DNA of 64,000 nucleotides from Lactobacillus johnsonii (GTDB taxonomy: Bacteria > Bacillota > Bacilli > Lactobacillales > Lactobacillaceae), in assembly GCF_014058685.1 (NCBI RefSeq), contig NZ_CP059055.1, positions 744,001 to 808,000 on the forward strand, written 5' to 3'. Shown here in pieces: positions 52,663 through 62,500 of the stretch. Both the position numbers and the translations under genes were made by a program. Position 1 is the stretch's first letter. The number at the start of each line of letters is the position of its first letter. The notes beneath the pieces are model-generated. The model ran no database searches and was not told where the DNA came from. It saw only the letters and a list, made by a program, of their open reading frames with translations.

Positions 52663-55600
52663 GTGACAAAAAAGAACGAACTTTTCAAAAAACTATTAGA
52701 TCAAATCAAGTTTCCTGATAAGTTTGAAGATAACGATATTGTCCAAAATGGTGAAATTGAAAACGTGGATGTATACGCTAATGAAAGAAAGTGGAAAATC
52801 CACGTTTTTTTTGATACACCATTAGATTTTGAAACTTATCGCTCTCTTAATGAACTTATTCATGAGACTTTTGAACCATTTGTGAATGTTGAATTATTAG
52901 TTCAAACACGCGATGGAAGTAGTAAAAAACTACCGGCCTACTGGACTTATGCCATTCAGAATTCAACTAACCTAAAACCAGCGGTTCGGGAATTTTTACA
53001 AGGACAAGCTCCTTATTTAGAAAAAGAAAAATGGCTAATTCCCACTCAAAACCAAGTAGTAAATGGCTTGCTTTCAGAACAAGTTTTAGCAGAACTAAAT
53101 AAAGAATTCAGACATTATGGTTTCTTTAATATCAAGTTTACAACGAAAGTTGATGAAACTAATATTGATGAAAATTTAAGAAGTCTAGAACAAGAGCAGG
53201 CTCAGCATGAGTCTGCTATGCAAGAATTCTATGAAAAACAACCGGCGGAACCTAAGAAAAAAATGCCTGTTAAGAGTACAAGAATGGGCAACAAAAAGGT
53301 CGATAAAAAAGCTAAATTTATTCAAATTAAAGACTTGGAAGATGGCAGTGGAAACGTAGCTATTGAAGGCCATATTTTTAATACTGATATTCATGAATTA
53401 AAATCTGGAAGTGTAATTTTTACTGGTGAGATTACTGACTATACAGATTCAATTAGCTTTAAAAAATTTGTTTCTGACAAAGATCAAATTGATTATCTAA
53501 AGGGAATTAAACCTGGCGTTTGGGCTAGAATGCAAGGTTATGCAGCTGATGATCAATATCAACATGACGTTGTTTTTAATATTCGAAACTTAGAATTAAT
53601 TGAACATAAGGGTCGAGAAGAAAAGTATGAAGGAGAGAAAAAGCGTGTAGAATTGCACCTTCATACAAATATGAGTCAATTGGACGCAACTAGTACGGCG
53701 AGTGACTTTATCAAAACTGCGAAAAAATTTGGTCAAAAGGCAATTGCAATTACGGATCATGCAGATGTGCAATCTTTCCCGGAAGCTTATCATACTGGTG
53801 CAAGCGAAAAAATGAAGATTTTATATGGCTATGAGGCCAATATGATTGATGATCATGCTTTGCTTGTCCTTAATCCTACTGAAATGGATTATCGAGATCG
53901 TGAATATGTGATTTTCGACGTTGAAACAACAGGACTATCGTCTGTTTACGACACCATTATTGAAATCGGTGCGGTAAAAATGAAAAATGGTGAGGTCCTA
54001 GAAAGATTCGATGAGTTTATCAATCCCCACCATCCCTTAAGTGATACAACGATTAACTTAACATCAATTACTGATGAAATGGTTGGTGCAGCTGATGATG
54101 AAAAAGATGTAATTAAGAAATTTAAAGAATTTTATGGTGATCGTCCTCTCTGTGGACATAATGTTCAATTTGATGTTGGGTTTGTAAATGCGGCTTTACG
54201 CCGTGCAGGTCTAGAAGAAATTACGCAACCTGTTGTTGACACGCTTGAAGTTTCAAGACTTTTGCATCCTGAACAAACTCGCCACACCCTTGATTCTTTA
54301 GCTAAGAAATACAATGTTGTTCTTGAACATCATCACCGCGCTAATCAAGATGCCGAAGCTACAGGATACTTAATGTTTAAATTGCTAGATGCTTTTAATG
54401 AACGTTTTCATGAAGCAGATTTAGGCAAAATGAATGACTATGCTAAATATGGTCAAGTTTATAAGCGAGCTAAGCCAAGTCATATGAGTGTTCTTGCTTT
54501 AAATCAAGAAGGACTAAAAAATATGTACAAGCTTGTATCGCTTGCAAGTACTAAATATTTCTATCGTATTCCACGTACCCCAAAGTCGGAATTAAGAAAA
54601 TATCATAAAGGTTTATTATTTGGTAGTGGGTGCTGGCAAGGCGATGTATTCATTTCAATGATGCAAAAAGGATATGATGAAGCTCGTGAAAAAGCACGTT
54701 TTTATGATTATCTTGAAGTCCAACCGCCAGCAGCTTATCAAACCTTAATTGAAGATGATCTAATTAAAGATGAAGACGAGCTGCATGAAATTATTCAAAA
54801 TATTTATAAATTAGGTAAAGAATTAAATAAACCAGTCGTAGCTACCAGTGACTCGCACTATGTTGAACCGCATGAAGCAATTTATCGTAAAATTTTATTA
54901 GCGGCTCAAAAGGGAAATCCTAATCGCAATAAGAATTTACCGGATTTACATTTTTATTCAACGCAGGAAATGCTTGATGCATTTAGCTTTTTGGGTGAAG
55001 ATGTAGCTAAAGAAATTGTAATTGATAATACCAATAAATTAGCCGATCAAATTGAGGAAATTGCTCCGATTAAAAGTGGACTATATCCACCTCATATTGA
55101 AAATGCGGATCAAGAAATGAAGGATTTAACCTATAATAAAGCCTACGAATTATACGGAAAACCTTTACCAAAGATTGTAGAAGATAGAATTGAACTTGAA
55201 TTGAATTCTATTATTTCAAACGGATATGCAGTTATTTACTTAATTTCTCAAAGGCTTGTTGCCAAATCAAATAAAGACGGATATTTAGTAGGGTCACGTG
55301 GGTCAGTTGGTTCTAGTTTAGTAGCGACGATGTCTGGAATTACGGAAGTAAATCCTTTGGCTCCGCACTATCGTTGTCCGAATTGCAAGTATTCAAAATT
55401 CTTTGAGAATGGAGAATATGGGTCAGGATATGATTTACCTGACAAAGAGTGTTCAAAATGTGGAACTCCATTAGTTAAAGATGGGCAAGATATTCCGTTT
55501 GCTACTTTCTTAGGATTCCATGGAGACAAGGTGCCGGATATCGATTTAAACTTCTCTGGAGACTATCAACCAGTAGCTCATAACTACATTCGAGTTATGT

Positions 55601-56961
55601 TTGGTCCAGACAATTCATTTAGAGCGGGGACGATTGCGACTGTTGCTGATAAGACTGCTTATGGGTATGTTAAGCATTATGAAGATGAAAATGAACTACA
55701 TTTAAGAAATGCTGAGCTTGATCGTCTAGCAGCCGGTGCTTCTGGAGTAAAAAGAACAACTGGACAACACCCAGCAGGTATTGTTGTAGTGCCCGATGAT
55801 ATGGATATTTATGACTTTACTCCAGTCCAGTATCCAGCAGATGATTTAAGTGCAGCTTGGCTTACAACTCACTTTGATTTCCATTCTATCCATGATAATA
55901 TTTTAAAATTTGATATTCTGGGTCACGATGATCCTACCATGATCAGAATGCTACAGGATCTATCCGGAGTTGATCCATTAACTATTCCTCCTGATGATCC
56001 GGGAGTAATGTCTCTCTTCTCAAGTCCTGAAATTTTAGGTGTTACCCCTGAACAAATCCAATCAAAAACGGGAACACTTGGTGTACCAGAATTCGGTACA
56101 AAGTTTGTTAGAGGGATGCTTGAAGAAACAAAACCAACTACTTTCTCAGAATTATTGCAAATTTCTGGCTTATCGCACGGTACTGATGTATGGTTAGGAA
56201 ATGCAGAAGACTTAATTAATAATGGGACTTGTAAGTTGAAGAATGTGATTGGTTGTCGTGATAACATCATGATGGACTTGATTCACTGGGGTGTAAAACC
56301 AGAAGTTGCTTTCTTTACAATGGAATCTGTACGACATGGTAGAGGAATTAGCGATGAAAATATGGAAATCTTGAAAAAGAACGATAAGATTCCTGATTGG
56401 TACATTCCCTCATGTCTTAAGATTAAGTATATGTTCCCTAAAGCCCATGCTACAGCCTATATCCTGATGGCACTGAGAATTGCTTGGTTTAAAGTATATT
56501 ATCCAGTAATTTATTATGCTTCTTACTTCTCTGTTCGTGCTGACTTGTTTGATTTGGTAGCAATGAGTCACGGCAAGAATACAGTTAAAGCTGCAATGAA
56601 AGAAATTCAGGATAAGGGAATGGATGTTTCTGCAAAAGACAAGTCATTACTTACTGTACTTGAAATTGCAAATGAATGTTTAGAGCGTGGAATAAAGATT
56701 AAGATGGTAGATGTAAACGAATCTGAAGCCACAGACTTTAAGATTATTGATGACCATACAATCTTAGCACCATTTAATGCTGTTCCTGGGTTAGGTGACA
56801 ATGCTGCAAAGCAAATTGTAGCTGCACGTGCGGAACAGAAATTTCTTTCAAAAGAAGATCTTGCCACTCGCGGCAAAGTATCACAAACAATTATGGAGTA
56901 TTTTGAAAATAATGGTGTTCTTGAGGGAATGCCTGATCAGAATCAATTGTCACTATTTTAG
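52663..56961 (+). CDS. polC: DNA polymerase III alpha subunit, PolC type
   Basis: The replicative polymerase of Firmicutes, 1432 residues. After an N-terminal region and OB domain (about 230-330), a PHP domain (LHLHTNMSQLDA) is split by a DEDDh proofreading exonuclease (YVIFDVETTGLSS near residue 417; NQDAEATGY near its end). A zinc finger (CPNCKYSKF, then CSKCG) precedes the palm, where PDIDLNFSGDYQP holds catalytic aspartates. The C-terminus ends in the beta-clamp-binding motif QLSLF. The start is GTG 52663, with AGGA nine bases upstream. The next promoter begins nine bases after the stop. Confidence 0.97.
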   Translation: MTKKNELFKKLLDQIKFPDKFEDNDIVQNGEIENVDVYANERKWKIHVFFDTPLDFETYRSLNELIHETFEPFVNVELLVQTRDGSSKKLPAYWTYAIQNSTNLKPAVREFLQGQAPYLEKEKWLIPTQNQVVNGLLSEQVLAELNKEFRHYGFFNIKFTTKVDETNIDENLRSLEQEQAQHESAMQEFYEKQPAEPKKKMPVKSTRMGNKKVDKKAKFIQIKDLEDGSGNVAIEGHIFNTDIHELKSGSVIFTGEITDYTDSISFKKFVSDKDQIDYLKGIKPGVWARMQGYAADDQYQHDVVFNIRNLELIEHKGREEKYEGEKKRVELHLHTNMSQLDATSTASDFIKTAKKFGQKAIAITDHADVQSFPEAYHTGASEKMKILYGYEANMIDDHALLVLNPTEMDYRDREYVIFDVETTGLSSVYDTIIEIGAVKMKNGEVLERFDEFINPHHPLSDTTINLTSITDEMVGAADDEKDVIKKFKEFYGDRPLCGHNVQFDVGFVNAALRRAGLEEITQPVVDTLEVSRLLHPEQTRHTLDSLAKKYNVVLEHHHRANQDAEATGYLMFKLLDAFNERFHEADLGKMNDYAKYGQVYKRAKPSHMSVLALNQEGLKNMYKLVSLASTKYFYRIPRTPKSELRKYHKGLLFGSGCWQGDVFISMMQKGYDEAREKARFYDYLEVQPPAAYQTLIEDDLIKDEDELHEIIQNIYKLGKELNKPVVATSDSHYVEPHEAIYRKILLAAQKGNPNRNKNLPDLHFYSTQEMLDAFSFLGEDVAKEIVIDNTNKLADQIEEIAPIKSGLYPPHIENADQEMKDLTYNKAYELYGKPLPKIVEDRIELELNSIISNGYAVIYLISQRLVAKSNKDGYLVGSRGSVGSSLVATMSGITEVNPLAPHYRCPNCKYSKFFENGEYGSGYDLPDKECSKCGTPLVKDGQDIPFATFLGFHGDKVPDIDLNFSGDYQPVAHNYIRVMFGPDNSFRAGTIATVADKTAYGYVKHYEDENELHLRNAELDRLAAGASGVKRTTGQHPAGIVVVPDDMDIYDFTPVQYPADDLSAAWLTTHFDFHSIHDNILKFDILGHDDPTMIRMLQDLSGVDPLTIPPDDPGVMSLFSSPEILGVTPEQIQSKTGTLGVPEFGTKFVRGMLEETKPTTFSELLQISGLSHGTDVWLGNAEDLINNGTCKLKNVIGCRDNIMMDLIHWGVKPEVAFFTMESVRHGRGISDENMEILKKNDKIPDWYIPSCLKIKYMFPKAHATAYILMALRIAWFKVYYPVIYYASYFSVRADLFDLVAMSHGKNTVKAAMKEIQDKGMDVSAKDKSLLTVLEIANECLERGIKIKMVDVNESEATDFKIIDDHTILAPFNAVPGLGDNAAKQIVAARAEQKFLSKEDLATRGKVSQTIMEYFENNGVLEGMPDQNQLSLF

Positions 56962-56969
56962 CGGGATAA

Positions 56970-56998
56970 TTTACAAATTGCAGTAAATATGCTATTCT
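56970..56998 (+). promoter_or_regulatory. Promoter of the rimP-nusA-infB operon
   Basis: TTTACA (56970-56975), a 17-base spacer and TATTCT (56993-56998) preceded by TGC. The transcript would start near 57005 and run through a terminator hairpin before rimP. Confidence 0.8.
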
Positions 56999-57024
56999 AA
57001 AAACGAAGTTCGAATAGCAAATTC

Positions 57025-57051
57025 GAGTGAGCAGTAATGCTCACTCTTTTT
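57025..57051 (+). terminator. Terminator-like attenuator in the rimP-nusA leader
   Basis: GAGTGAGCA (57025-57033) pairs perfectly with TGCTCACTC (57038-57046) over GTAA, followed by TTTTTATTA. It lies between the promoter and the rimP ribosome site (57057-57064), so it should stop part of the transcripts. A small hairpin CGAAT-AGCAA-ATTCG (57011-57025) directly precedes it and shares one base. Confidence 0.8.
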
Positions 57052-57068
57052 ATTACGGAGGAAGAGAT

Positions 57069-57545
57069 TTGACAAAAGTTACCGAATTGGTGGCAGACGT
57101 AGTTACGCCTTTAGCCGAAGCAAGAGGCGATGAACTGGTCGATGTTGAATATGTAAAGGAAAAGAAGCAATATTATCTTCGCATTTATGTTGATCGTCGC
57201 CCAGGCGGAATTGATATTGAAGAGATCGCAAATTTAAGTGAATTGGTATCAGAAAAACTAGATGAATTAGATCCTGATCCTTTTCCCGAACCGTATATTT
57301 TAGAGCTTTCATCTCCTGGTTTAGAACGTCCAATTAAGAATGAAAAAGATTGGGAACGTGCCAAGGGATCCTACATTCATGTTAGTCTTTATCAAAAAAT
57401 TGATGGTGAAAAGACTTTTGAAGGTACTTTAAAAGATCTCAATCAAGATCAGATCGTCTTAGAAGTAAAGATCAAAACACGACGCAAAGACATCACAATC
57501 CCTAGAAAGGTGATTGCTTCTAGTCGCTTTGCAGTTGAATTTTAG
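57069..57545 (+). CDS. rimP: Ribosome maturation factor RimP
   Basis: RimP is needed for 30S maturation. The 158-residue protein has [22 protein letters not shown]-type N-terminal fold, the [20 protein letters not shown] signature and a C-terminal SH3-like barrel. The start is TTG 57069, seven bases after GGAGG (57057-57061); the open frame upstream crosses the attenuator hairpin and should not be included. It heads rimP-nusA-rnpM-ylxQ-infB. Confidence 0.94.
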
Positions 57546-57564
57546 AAAGGATGATCAAAAACTT

Positions 57565-58785
57565 ATGTCTAAAGAAATGGTGGAAGCCTTTGCAACCTTA
57601 GAAAAAGAAAAAGGCATTAAACAAGAAGTTATTGTTGATGCAATTAAGGCTGCTTTAGTAGCTGCATATAAGAAAAATTATAACCAAGCTCAAAATGTAG
57701 AAGTTGTTTTTGATGAAAAGAAAGGCAACTTCAAAGTTAATGCAATTAAGACTGTAGTTGATGAAGTTCAAGATAGTCGTCTCGAAGTAAGTTTGAAAGA
57801 TGCTCTTGAAATTAACCGTGCTTACGAAGTTGGTGACGAAATTCGTTTTGAAGTAACTCCTAAAGACTTCGGACGTTTAGCTGCTCAAACTGCTAAGCAA
57901 GTTATTATGCAACGTTTACGCGAAGCTGAAAGAGAACATATTATTAGCGAGTACTCTCAATATAAAGATGAAATTGTTACTGGTACAGTTGAAAGACGTG
58001 ACAATCGCTTCGTTTATGTGAAGATTGGAAATGTAGAGGCTGTAATGCCGCATAATGATCAACTACCAGGTGAAACTTACAATCCTCAAGATAAAGTTCG
58101 TGTCTTGGTTACTAGAGTAGGGTCTGATTCAAAGGGAGCACAAATTACAGTTTCTAGAACAGCACCTGATTTAGTAAAACGTCTTTTTGAACAAGAAGTA
58201 CCAGAAGTTTACGATGGAACTGTTGAGATTGTATCCATTGCTCGTGAAGCAGGCGATAGAACCAAGATTGCAGTTAAGAGTAATGATTCTGATATTGATC
58301 CAGTCGGTACCTTAGTAGGACCAAAGGGAGCTCGTGTTCAAAACATCGTTAATGAATTGGGTGGAGAAAATATTGATGTTGTAAAATATGAAGATAATCC
58401 ATCTGATTTTATTGCCAATGCTTTGAATCCAGCAGAAGTAATTGCAGTTCAATTTAGCGGGGATGAAGATGATAAGAATGCTTTGGTAATTGTACCTGAT
58501 TACCAATTGTCATTGGCCATTGGTAAACGTGGTCAAAATGTACGCCTTGCTGCTCGCTTAACTGGCTATAAGATTGACATTAAACCTGAATCACAAGTTG
58601 AATTTGTTGATTCTGAAGGTGATGATGTTGAAGCAGATCAAGAGACTACAAATGATAATGTCTCAAATGAAGAAACACCAGAATCTATTGCTGAACAAAT
58701 TGAAGACGAGCCAAGTGATAAGTTTCCAAATGGAGAAGACGTTAATTCAGCATTAAATGATGATGCAGATAAAGATGAGGAATAG
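57565..58785 (+). CDS. nusA: Transcription termination/antitermination protein NusA
   Basis: NusA binds RNA polymerase and increases pausing and hairpin termination. The 406-residue protein has the N-terminal polymerase-binding domain (about 1-125), an S1 domain (IVTGTVERRDNRFVYVKIGN), and two KH domains with GPKGARVQNI and LAIGKRGQNVRLAARLTGYK. The last ~60 residues are acidic and unstructured. The start ATG 57565 has AAAGGA at a long spacing of about 13 bases; the frame is open upstream into rimP. A terminator-like hairpin stands in the operon leader. Confidence 0.95.
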   Translation: MSKEMVEAFATLEKEKGIKQEVIVDAIKAALVAAYKKNYNQAQNVEVVFDEKKGNFKVNAIKTVVDEVQDSRLEVSLKDALEINRAYEVGDEIRFEVTPKDFGRLAAQTAKQVIMQRLREAEREHIISEYSQYKDEIVTGTVERRDNRFVYVKIGNVEAVMPHNDQLPGETYNPQDKVRVLVTRVGSDSKGAQITVSRTAPDLVKRLFEQEVPEVYDGTVEIVSIAREAGDRTKIAVKSNDSDIDPVGTLVGPKGARVQNIVNELGGENIDVVKYEDNPSDFIANALNPAEVIAVQFSGDEDDKNALVIVPDYQLSLAIGKRGQNVRLAARLTGYKIDIKPESQVEFVDSEGDDVEADQETTNDNVSNEETPESIAEQIEDEPSDKFPNGEDVNSALNDDADKDEE

Positions 58786-58795
58786 GTGACTTTCT

Positions 58796-59092
58796 TTGAA
58801 GAAAAGAAAAATTCCAATGCGTAAAGACTTGTTAACAAATACTATGCAACCAAAAAAAGAATTGGTGCGAGTAGTTGTTGATAAGGATAAAAATATTTCG
58901 GTTGATCCGACTGGAAAGAAATCAGGCAGAGGTGCATATGTATCTTTAGAACCTGATAAAATTGCTGAAGCACAAAAAAATCAAGTTTTGGAAAAAAGCT
59001 TAGGGGTTAAAGTTTCAGCTGATTTTTATGATGATCTTTATGCATATGTTGATCATCAAAAAGCAAGAAAAGAATTGTTTGGTGATAAGTAA
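58796..59092 (+). CDS. rnpM: RNase P modulator RnpM (YlxR)
   Basis: A 98-residue YlxR-family protein, reported to bind and inhibit RNase P RNA. It has KKRKIPMRKDLLTNTMQPKK, ELVRVVVDKD and GRGAYVS, the family core. Start TTG 58796, six bases after AGGTGA (58784-58789). It lies between nusA and ylxQ with gaps of 10 and 2 bases, the conserved order. The usual Cys in the RKC segment is replaced by Asp. Confidence 0.9.
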   Translation: MKKRKIPMRKDLLTNTMQPKKELVRVVVDKDKNISVDPTGKKSGRGAYVSLEPDKIAEAQKNQVLEKSLGVKVSADFYDDLYAYVDHQKARKELFGDK

Positions 59093-59094
59093 TT

Positions 59095-59406
59095 TTGCAA
59101 AACAAACAAAAAACTTTAAATTTACTTGGATTAGCGCAAAAAGCTGGAAAGTTAGCAACGGGATTTGATGCAGTAAAAATATCTTTAAGCAAAAATCAAG
59201 CAAAATTGATTTTTATTGGGAATGATGTAAGTCAAAATACTAAAGATAAACTGAATTTCCTTATAAGAAAAAAAGATGTCAAACTAGTAGACACTTTTTC
59301 TAGTGCTGAAATAACACAGGCCCTTGGAAAAGAAAGAAAATTAGTTTCTGTTACGGATTCCGGTTTCAGCAAAGCAATGATAAAGAATTTAAACGAAGGA
59401 GTGTGA
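59095..59406 (+). CDS. ylxQ: L7Ae-family K-turn RNA-binding protein YlxQ
   Basis: A 103-residue L7Ae/L30e-fold protein: [20 protein letters not shown] and [18 protein letters not shown] are the family core. Homologues bind kink-turn RNA; the cellular target is unknown. Start TTG 59095 is ten bases after GGTG. It ends one base before the alternative TTG start of infB, and translation is probably coupled. Confidence 0.9.
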   Translation: MQNKQKTLNLLGLAQKAGKLATGFDAVKISLSKNQAKLIFIGNDVSQNTKDKLNFLIRKKDVKLVDTFSSAEITQALGKERKLVSVTDSGFSKAMIKNLNEGV

Positions 59407-59410
59407 TTTG

Positions 59411-62053
59411 ATGGCTAAAAAACGTATTTATGAAGTAGCGAAAGAATTAGACATTGAAAACAAAATTGTTGTAAAAAAGGCACAAGATTTGGGTTTTGAT
59501 GTAAAGAGCCACATGTCCTCCCTAGATGATAAGCAAGTTTCTAAGTTAGTAGATAGTTTGAAGTCTACTAATACTACTCCATCTACTGAAAAGGATTCTA
59601 AAAATTCAAGTCGTAAAGAAAAAGCTAAAATAAAGGTTTCTGTGGGTGCAATTCGTCGTCGTGATAATAAAAATGAACATGATAATCGTCACGGAAATAA
59701 CAAGCACAGAAATAATAATTTTAAAAAACAACAAAATAATCGACGTGAGAATGAAGATAAAAAGACAACTTCTGCTAAACCAGCAGCACGTGATTTATTA
59801 AATAAATTTAAGAAAAAACAAAGAGCCGAAGCTAGTGAATTAAACGCTCAGACTGAGGCTTCCCGCCGTAAATGGCATCAAGAACAAAATCCTCAAAGAT
59901 CAAAGGTTAAAAAAGTGGAAAATACTCGTAAGCCAAAAGAAGAAAAACTCGAAGGAGCTGCAGCTGTAAAAGCTCGTGTTCAAGCTTCACAAAAACCAGT
60001 TGGTCCAAAGATTATTAAACCATCGCCGGCTAGAAATAAGGCTAAGAGACCTACTGTAAAAAAGGTAGAGCCTATCGCTCCAGTTGTACCTGCTCCTCAA
60101 AAAGAAGAAACAAAGCCAACTCGTAAGAAAGACTTTACTCGTAAGAAACGTGAAGTGCCAGATTATGAACGTGAAAGAAGCGAACATTCAGATAAGGCAC
60201 GTCGTCGTAGAAATAAAAAGAATAAACGTATCAACCAAAGTAAAGAAGTCAAGAAGCAACCAACTCAAAGAAAGGAACGTCCATTGCCAGAAACATTAGT
60301 TTATGAAGAAGGCATGAATGCTCAAGATTTAGGAAAACTTCTTCATAGAGAGCCTGCAGAAATTGTTAAGAAGCTATTTATGTTAGGTGTTATGACTAAC
60401 CAAAACCAATCTTTAGATAAGGATACTATTGAGCTTTTAGCAGCTGAATATGGTATTGAAGCTGAAGAAAAAGTGCATGAAGATATCTCTGATATTGATA
60501 CTTTATACACTAAGGAAATGGAAGAATCTAAAGCTTCTAAGCATCAAGAAAAACGTCCACCAGTTGTAACAATTATGGGTCACGTTGACCACGGTAAGAC
60601 TACTTTACTTGATAGATTGCGTCACACTAACGTGTCTGAACACGAAGCCGGTGGTATTACTCAGAGAATCGGTGCTTATCAAGTAAGAATCGATGATCGT
60701 TTAATTACTTTCTTAGATACTCCAGGACATGCCGCTTTCTCAAATATGCGTGCCCGTGGTGCTGAAATTACCGATATCGTTATCTTAGTAGTTGCAGCTG
60801 ATGATGGTGTAATGCCACAAACAATTGAAGCTATTGACCATGCTAAGAGTGCTGGGGTTCCGATTATTGTTGCTGTGAACAAGATTGATAAGCCAGGCGC
60901 AAATCCTGATCATGTTATGGAACAACTTATGAAATATGGTTTAGTTCCTGAAGATTGGGGTGGCGATACAATCTTTGTTAAGATCTCTGCTAAGACTGGT
61001 AAAAATGTTGAAGAGCTCTTGCAAATGATTTTACTTCAAGCTGATGTCATGGAACTTAAGGCTGATCCAGATCAAAAAGCAATTGGTACTGTAATTGAAG
61101 CTCGTCTTGATAAGGGCCGTGGTTCAGTAGCAGATATTTTAGTTCAACAAGGTACATTAAAGGTTGGAGATCCAATTGTTGTTGGTGATACATTTGGCCG
61201 TGTTCGTGTTATGACTAATGATAAGGGACGTAGAGTGAAGAAGGCTACCCCATCTACTCCTGTAGAAATTACCGGTTTAAATGATGTTCCAGAAGCAGCT
61301 GATAAATTAGTTGTCTTTGATGATGAAAAGACTGCTAGAAGCGTTGGTGAACAACGTGCTAAGAATGCCTTAGAAAAACAACGTGAAAATGTCCAACATG
61401 TTACTTTAGACAACTTGTTTGATACAATGAAGAAAGAGAACATGAAGGAAGTTGACATTGTTCTTAAGGCTGACGTTCAAGGTTCAGCAGAAGCATTGCA
61501 ACAATCTCTTGAAAAGATCGAAGTTGAAGGTGTAAGAGTTAACATTATTCACTCTGGTGTTGGTGCCATTAATGAATCTGATGTTACTTTAGCTGGTGCT
61601 TCAAATGCATTTATTGTCGGTTTCAATGTTCGACCAACTAATACTGCTAAGAGTCAAGCAGATTCTGAAGGTGTAGATATTCGTCTATATAACATTATTT
61701 ACAAGGTTATGGATGATGTAGAAGCTGCAATGAAGGGTATGCTTGAACCTACATACGAAGAAAAAGTTACTGGTAACTTAACTGTTCGTGAAACTTGGAA
61801 GGTATCTAAGATTGGTACAATTGCTGGTGCCTTTGTTGATAACGGATATGTTACTAGAGATTCAGGTATTCGTGTAATTCGTGATGGTATTGTTAAATAT
61901 GATGGAAAAGTTGCATCTCTAAAGCGTTTCAAGGATGACGTTAAGGAAGTTAAGCAAGGATTTGATTGTGGTATCACAATTGAAAACTTTAATGACATTA
62001 AAGTTGACGATCAACTTGAGGCCTACGAGATGCAAGAGGTACCTGTTAAATAG
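59411..62053 (+). CDS. infB: Translation initiation factor IF-2
   Basis: The GTPase that places fMet-tRNA in the ribosomal P site. The 880-residue protein has a long, very basic, low-complexity N-terminal region (about 50-300) and an IF2_N helical motif near 295-345. The GTPase domain has [12 protein letters not shown] (near 389), [12 protein letters not shown] and NKIDKPGAN, followed by domains II, III and IV. Start: AAGGAG (59396-59401) suits TTG 59408 or ATG 59411; I chose the ATG. The N-terminal extension is longer than the core but ordinary for the genus. Confidence 0.96.
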   Translation: MAKKRIYEVAKELDIENKIVVKKAQDLGFDVKSHMSSLDDKQVSKLVDSLKSTNTTPSTEKDSKNSSRKEKAKIKVSVGAIRRRDNKNEHDNRHGNNKHRNNNFKKQQNNRRENEDKKTTSAKPAARDLLNKFKKKQRAEASELNAQTEASRRKWHQEQNPQRSKVKKVENTRKPKEEKLEGAAAVKARVQASQKPVGPKIIKPSPARNKAKRPTVKKVEPIAPVVPAPQKEETKPTRKKDFTRKKREVPDYERERSEHSDKARRRRNKKNKRINQSKEVKKQPTQRKERPLPETLVYEEGMNAQDLGKLLHREPAEIVKKLFMLGVMTNQNQSLDKDTIELLAAEYGIEAEEKVHEDISDIDTLYTKEMEESKASKHQEKRPPVVTIMGHVDHGKTTLLDRLRHTNVSEHEAGGITQRIGAYQVRIDDRLITFLDTPGHAAFSNMRARGAEITDIVILVVAADDGVMPQTIEAIDHAKSAGVPIIVAVNKIDKPGANPDHVMEQLMKYGLVPEDWGGDTIFVKISAKTGKNVEELLQMILLQADVMELKADPDQKAIGTVIEARLDKGRGSVADILVQQGTLKVGDPIVVGDTFGRVRVMTNDKGRRVKKATPSTPVEITGLNDVPEAADKLVVFDDEKTARSVGEQRAKNALEKQRENVQHVTLDNLFDTMKKENMKEVDIVLKADVQGSAEALQQSLEKIEVEGVRVNIIHSGVGAINESDVTLAGASNAFIVGFNVRPTNTAKSQADSEGVDIRLYNIIYKVMDDVEAAMKGMLEPTYEEKVTGNLTVRETWKVSKIGTIAGAFVDNGYVTRDSGIRVIRDGIVKYDGKVASLKRFKDDVKEVKQGFDCGITIENFNDIKVDDQLEAYEMQEVPVK

Positions 62054-62083
62054 GCATCTTTTTTCACAAAAAGGAGCTTAATT

Positions 62084-62455
62084 ATGAAACATAGAATTGG
62101 TCGTGTAGAAGGCGAAATTTTACGTGAATTGACAAAGATATTACGTAAAGATATTCGTGATCCACGTTTAAATGATGTCACTATCACAGCTGTAGAATGT
62201 ACAAATGATTTATCATATGCGACTGTTTACTACAGTATGTTGACAGATGATCCAGCAAAGGAAAAAGAAGTAGCTGAAGGACTTGATAAAGCAAAAGGTA
62301 TGATGCGTCACTTGCTTGGTCAAACTTTAACTGTTTACAAGGTTCCTGAGTTGATTTTTAAACGTGATACTTCTGTTGCTTATGGTTCTAAGATTGATAA
62401 GTTAATTAATCAAGTCAAGAAGCAAGATCAAGAACGCGAGAATAAAAATAAATAA
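62084..62455 (+). CDS. rbfA: Ribosome-binding factor A
   Basis: A 123-residue KH-like protein for late 30S maturation near the 16S 5' end. It has KHRIGRVEGEILRELTKILRKDIRDPRL and the VYYSMLTDDPAKEKEV segment; the C-terminus is charged. AAGGAG stands before the ATG. It follows infB after 30 bases and is separated from truB by a terminator-like hairpin. Confidence 0.95.
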   Translation: MKHRIGRVEGEILRELTKILRKDIRDPRLNDVTITAVECTNDLSYATVYYSMLTDDPAKEKEVAEGLDKAKGMMRHLLGQTLTVYKVPELIFKRDTSVAYGSKIDKLINQVKKQDQERENKNK

Positions 62456-62460
62456 ATGAA

Positions 62461-62488
62461 AGAGACGCCGAAAGGCGTCTTTTATTTT
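62461..62488 (+). terminator. Terminator-like hairpin between rbfA and truB
   Basis: AGACGCC (62463-62469) pairs perfectly with GGCGTCT (62474-62480) around a GAAA tetraloop, followed by TTTATTTT. The T-rich run leads straight into the truB ribosome site, so it may be a partial terminator inside the operon. Confidence 0.8.
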
Positions 62489-62500
62489 GGAGATTAAATA

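Noticed and set aside
57027-57068. Upstream extension of rimP
   Set aside because: The frame is open to 57027, but the added codons lie in the terminator hairpin and the ribosome site; TTG 57069 fits the family length and the GGAGG spacing.
62028-62059. AGATGC / GCATCT with T-run at the end of infB, possible terminator
   Set aside because: The stem is only 6 bp with a 20-base loop, and it overlaps the coding end; I consider it too weak.
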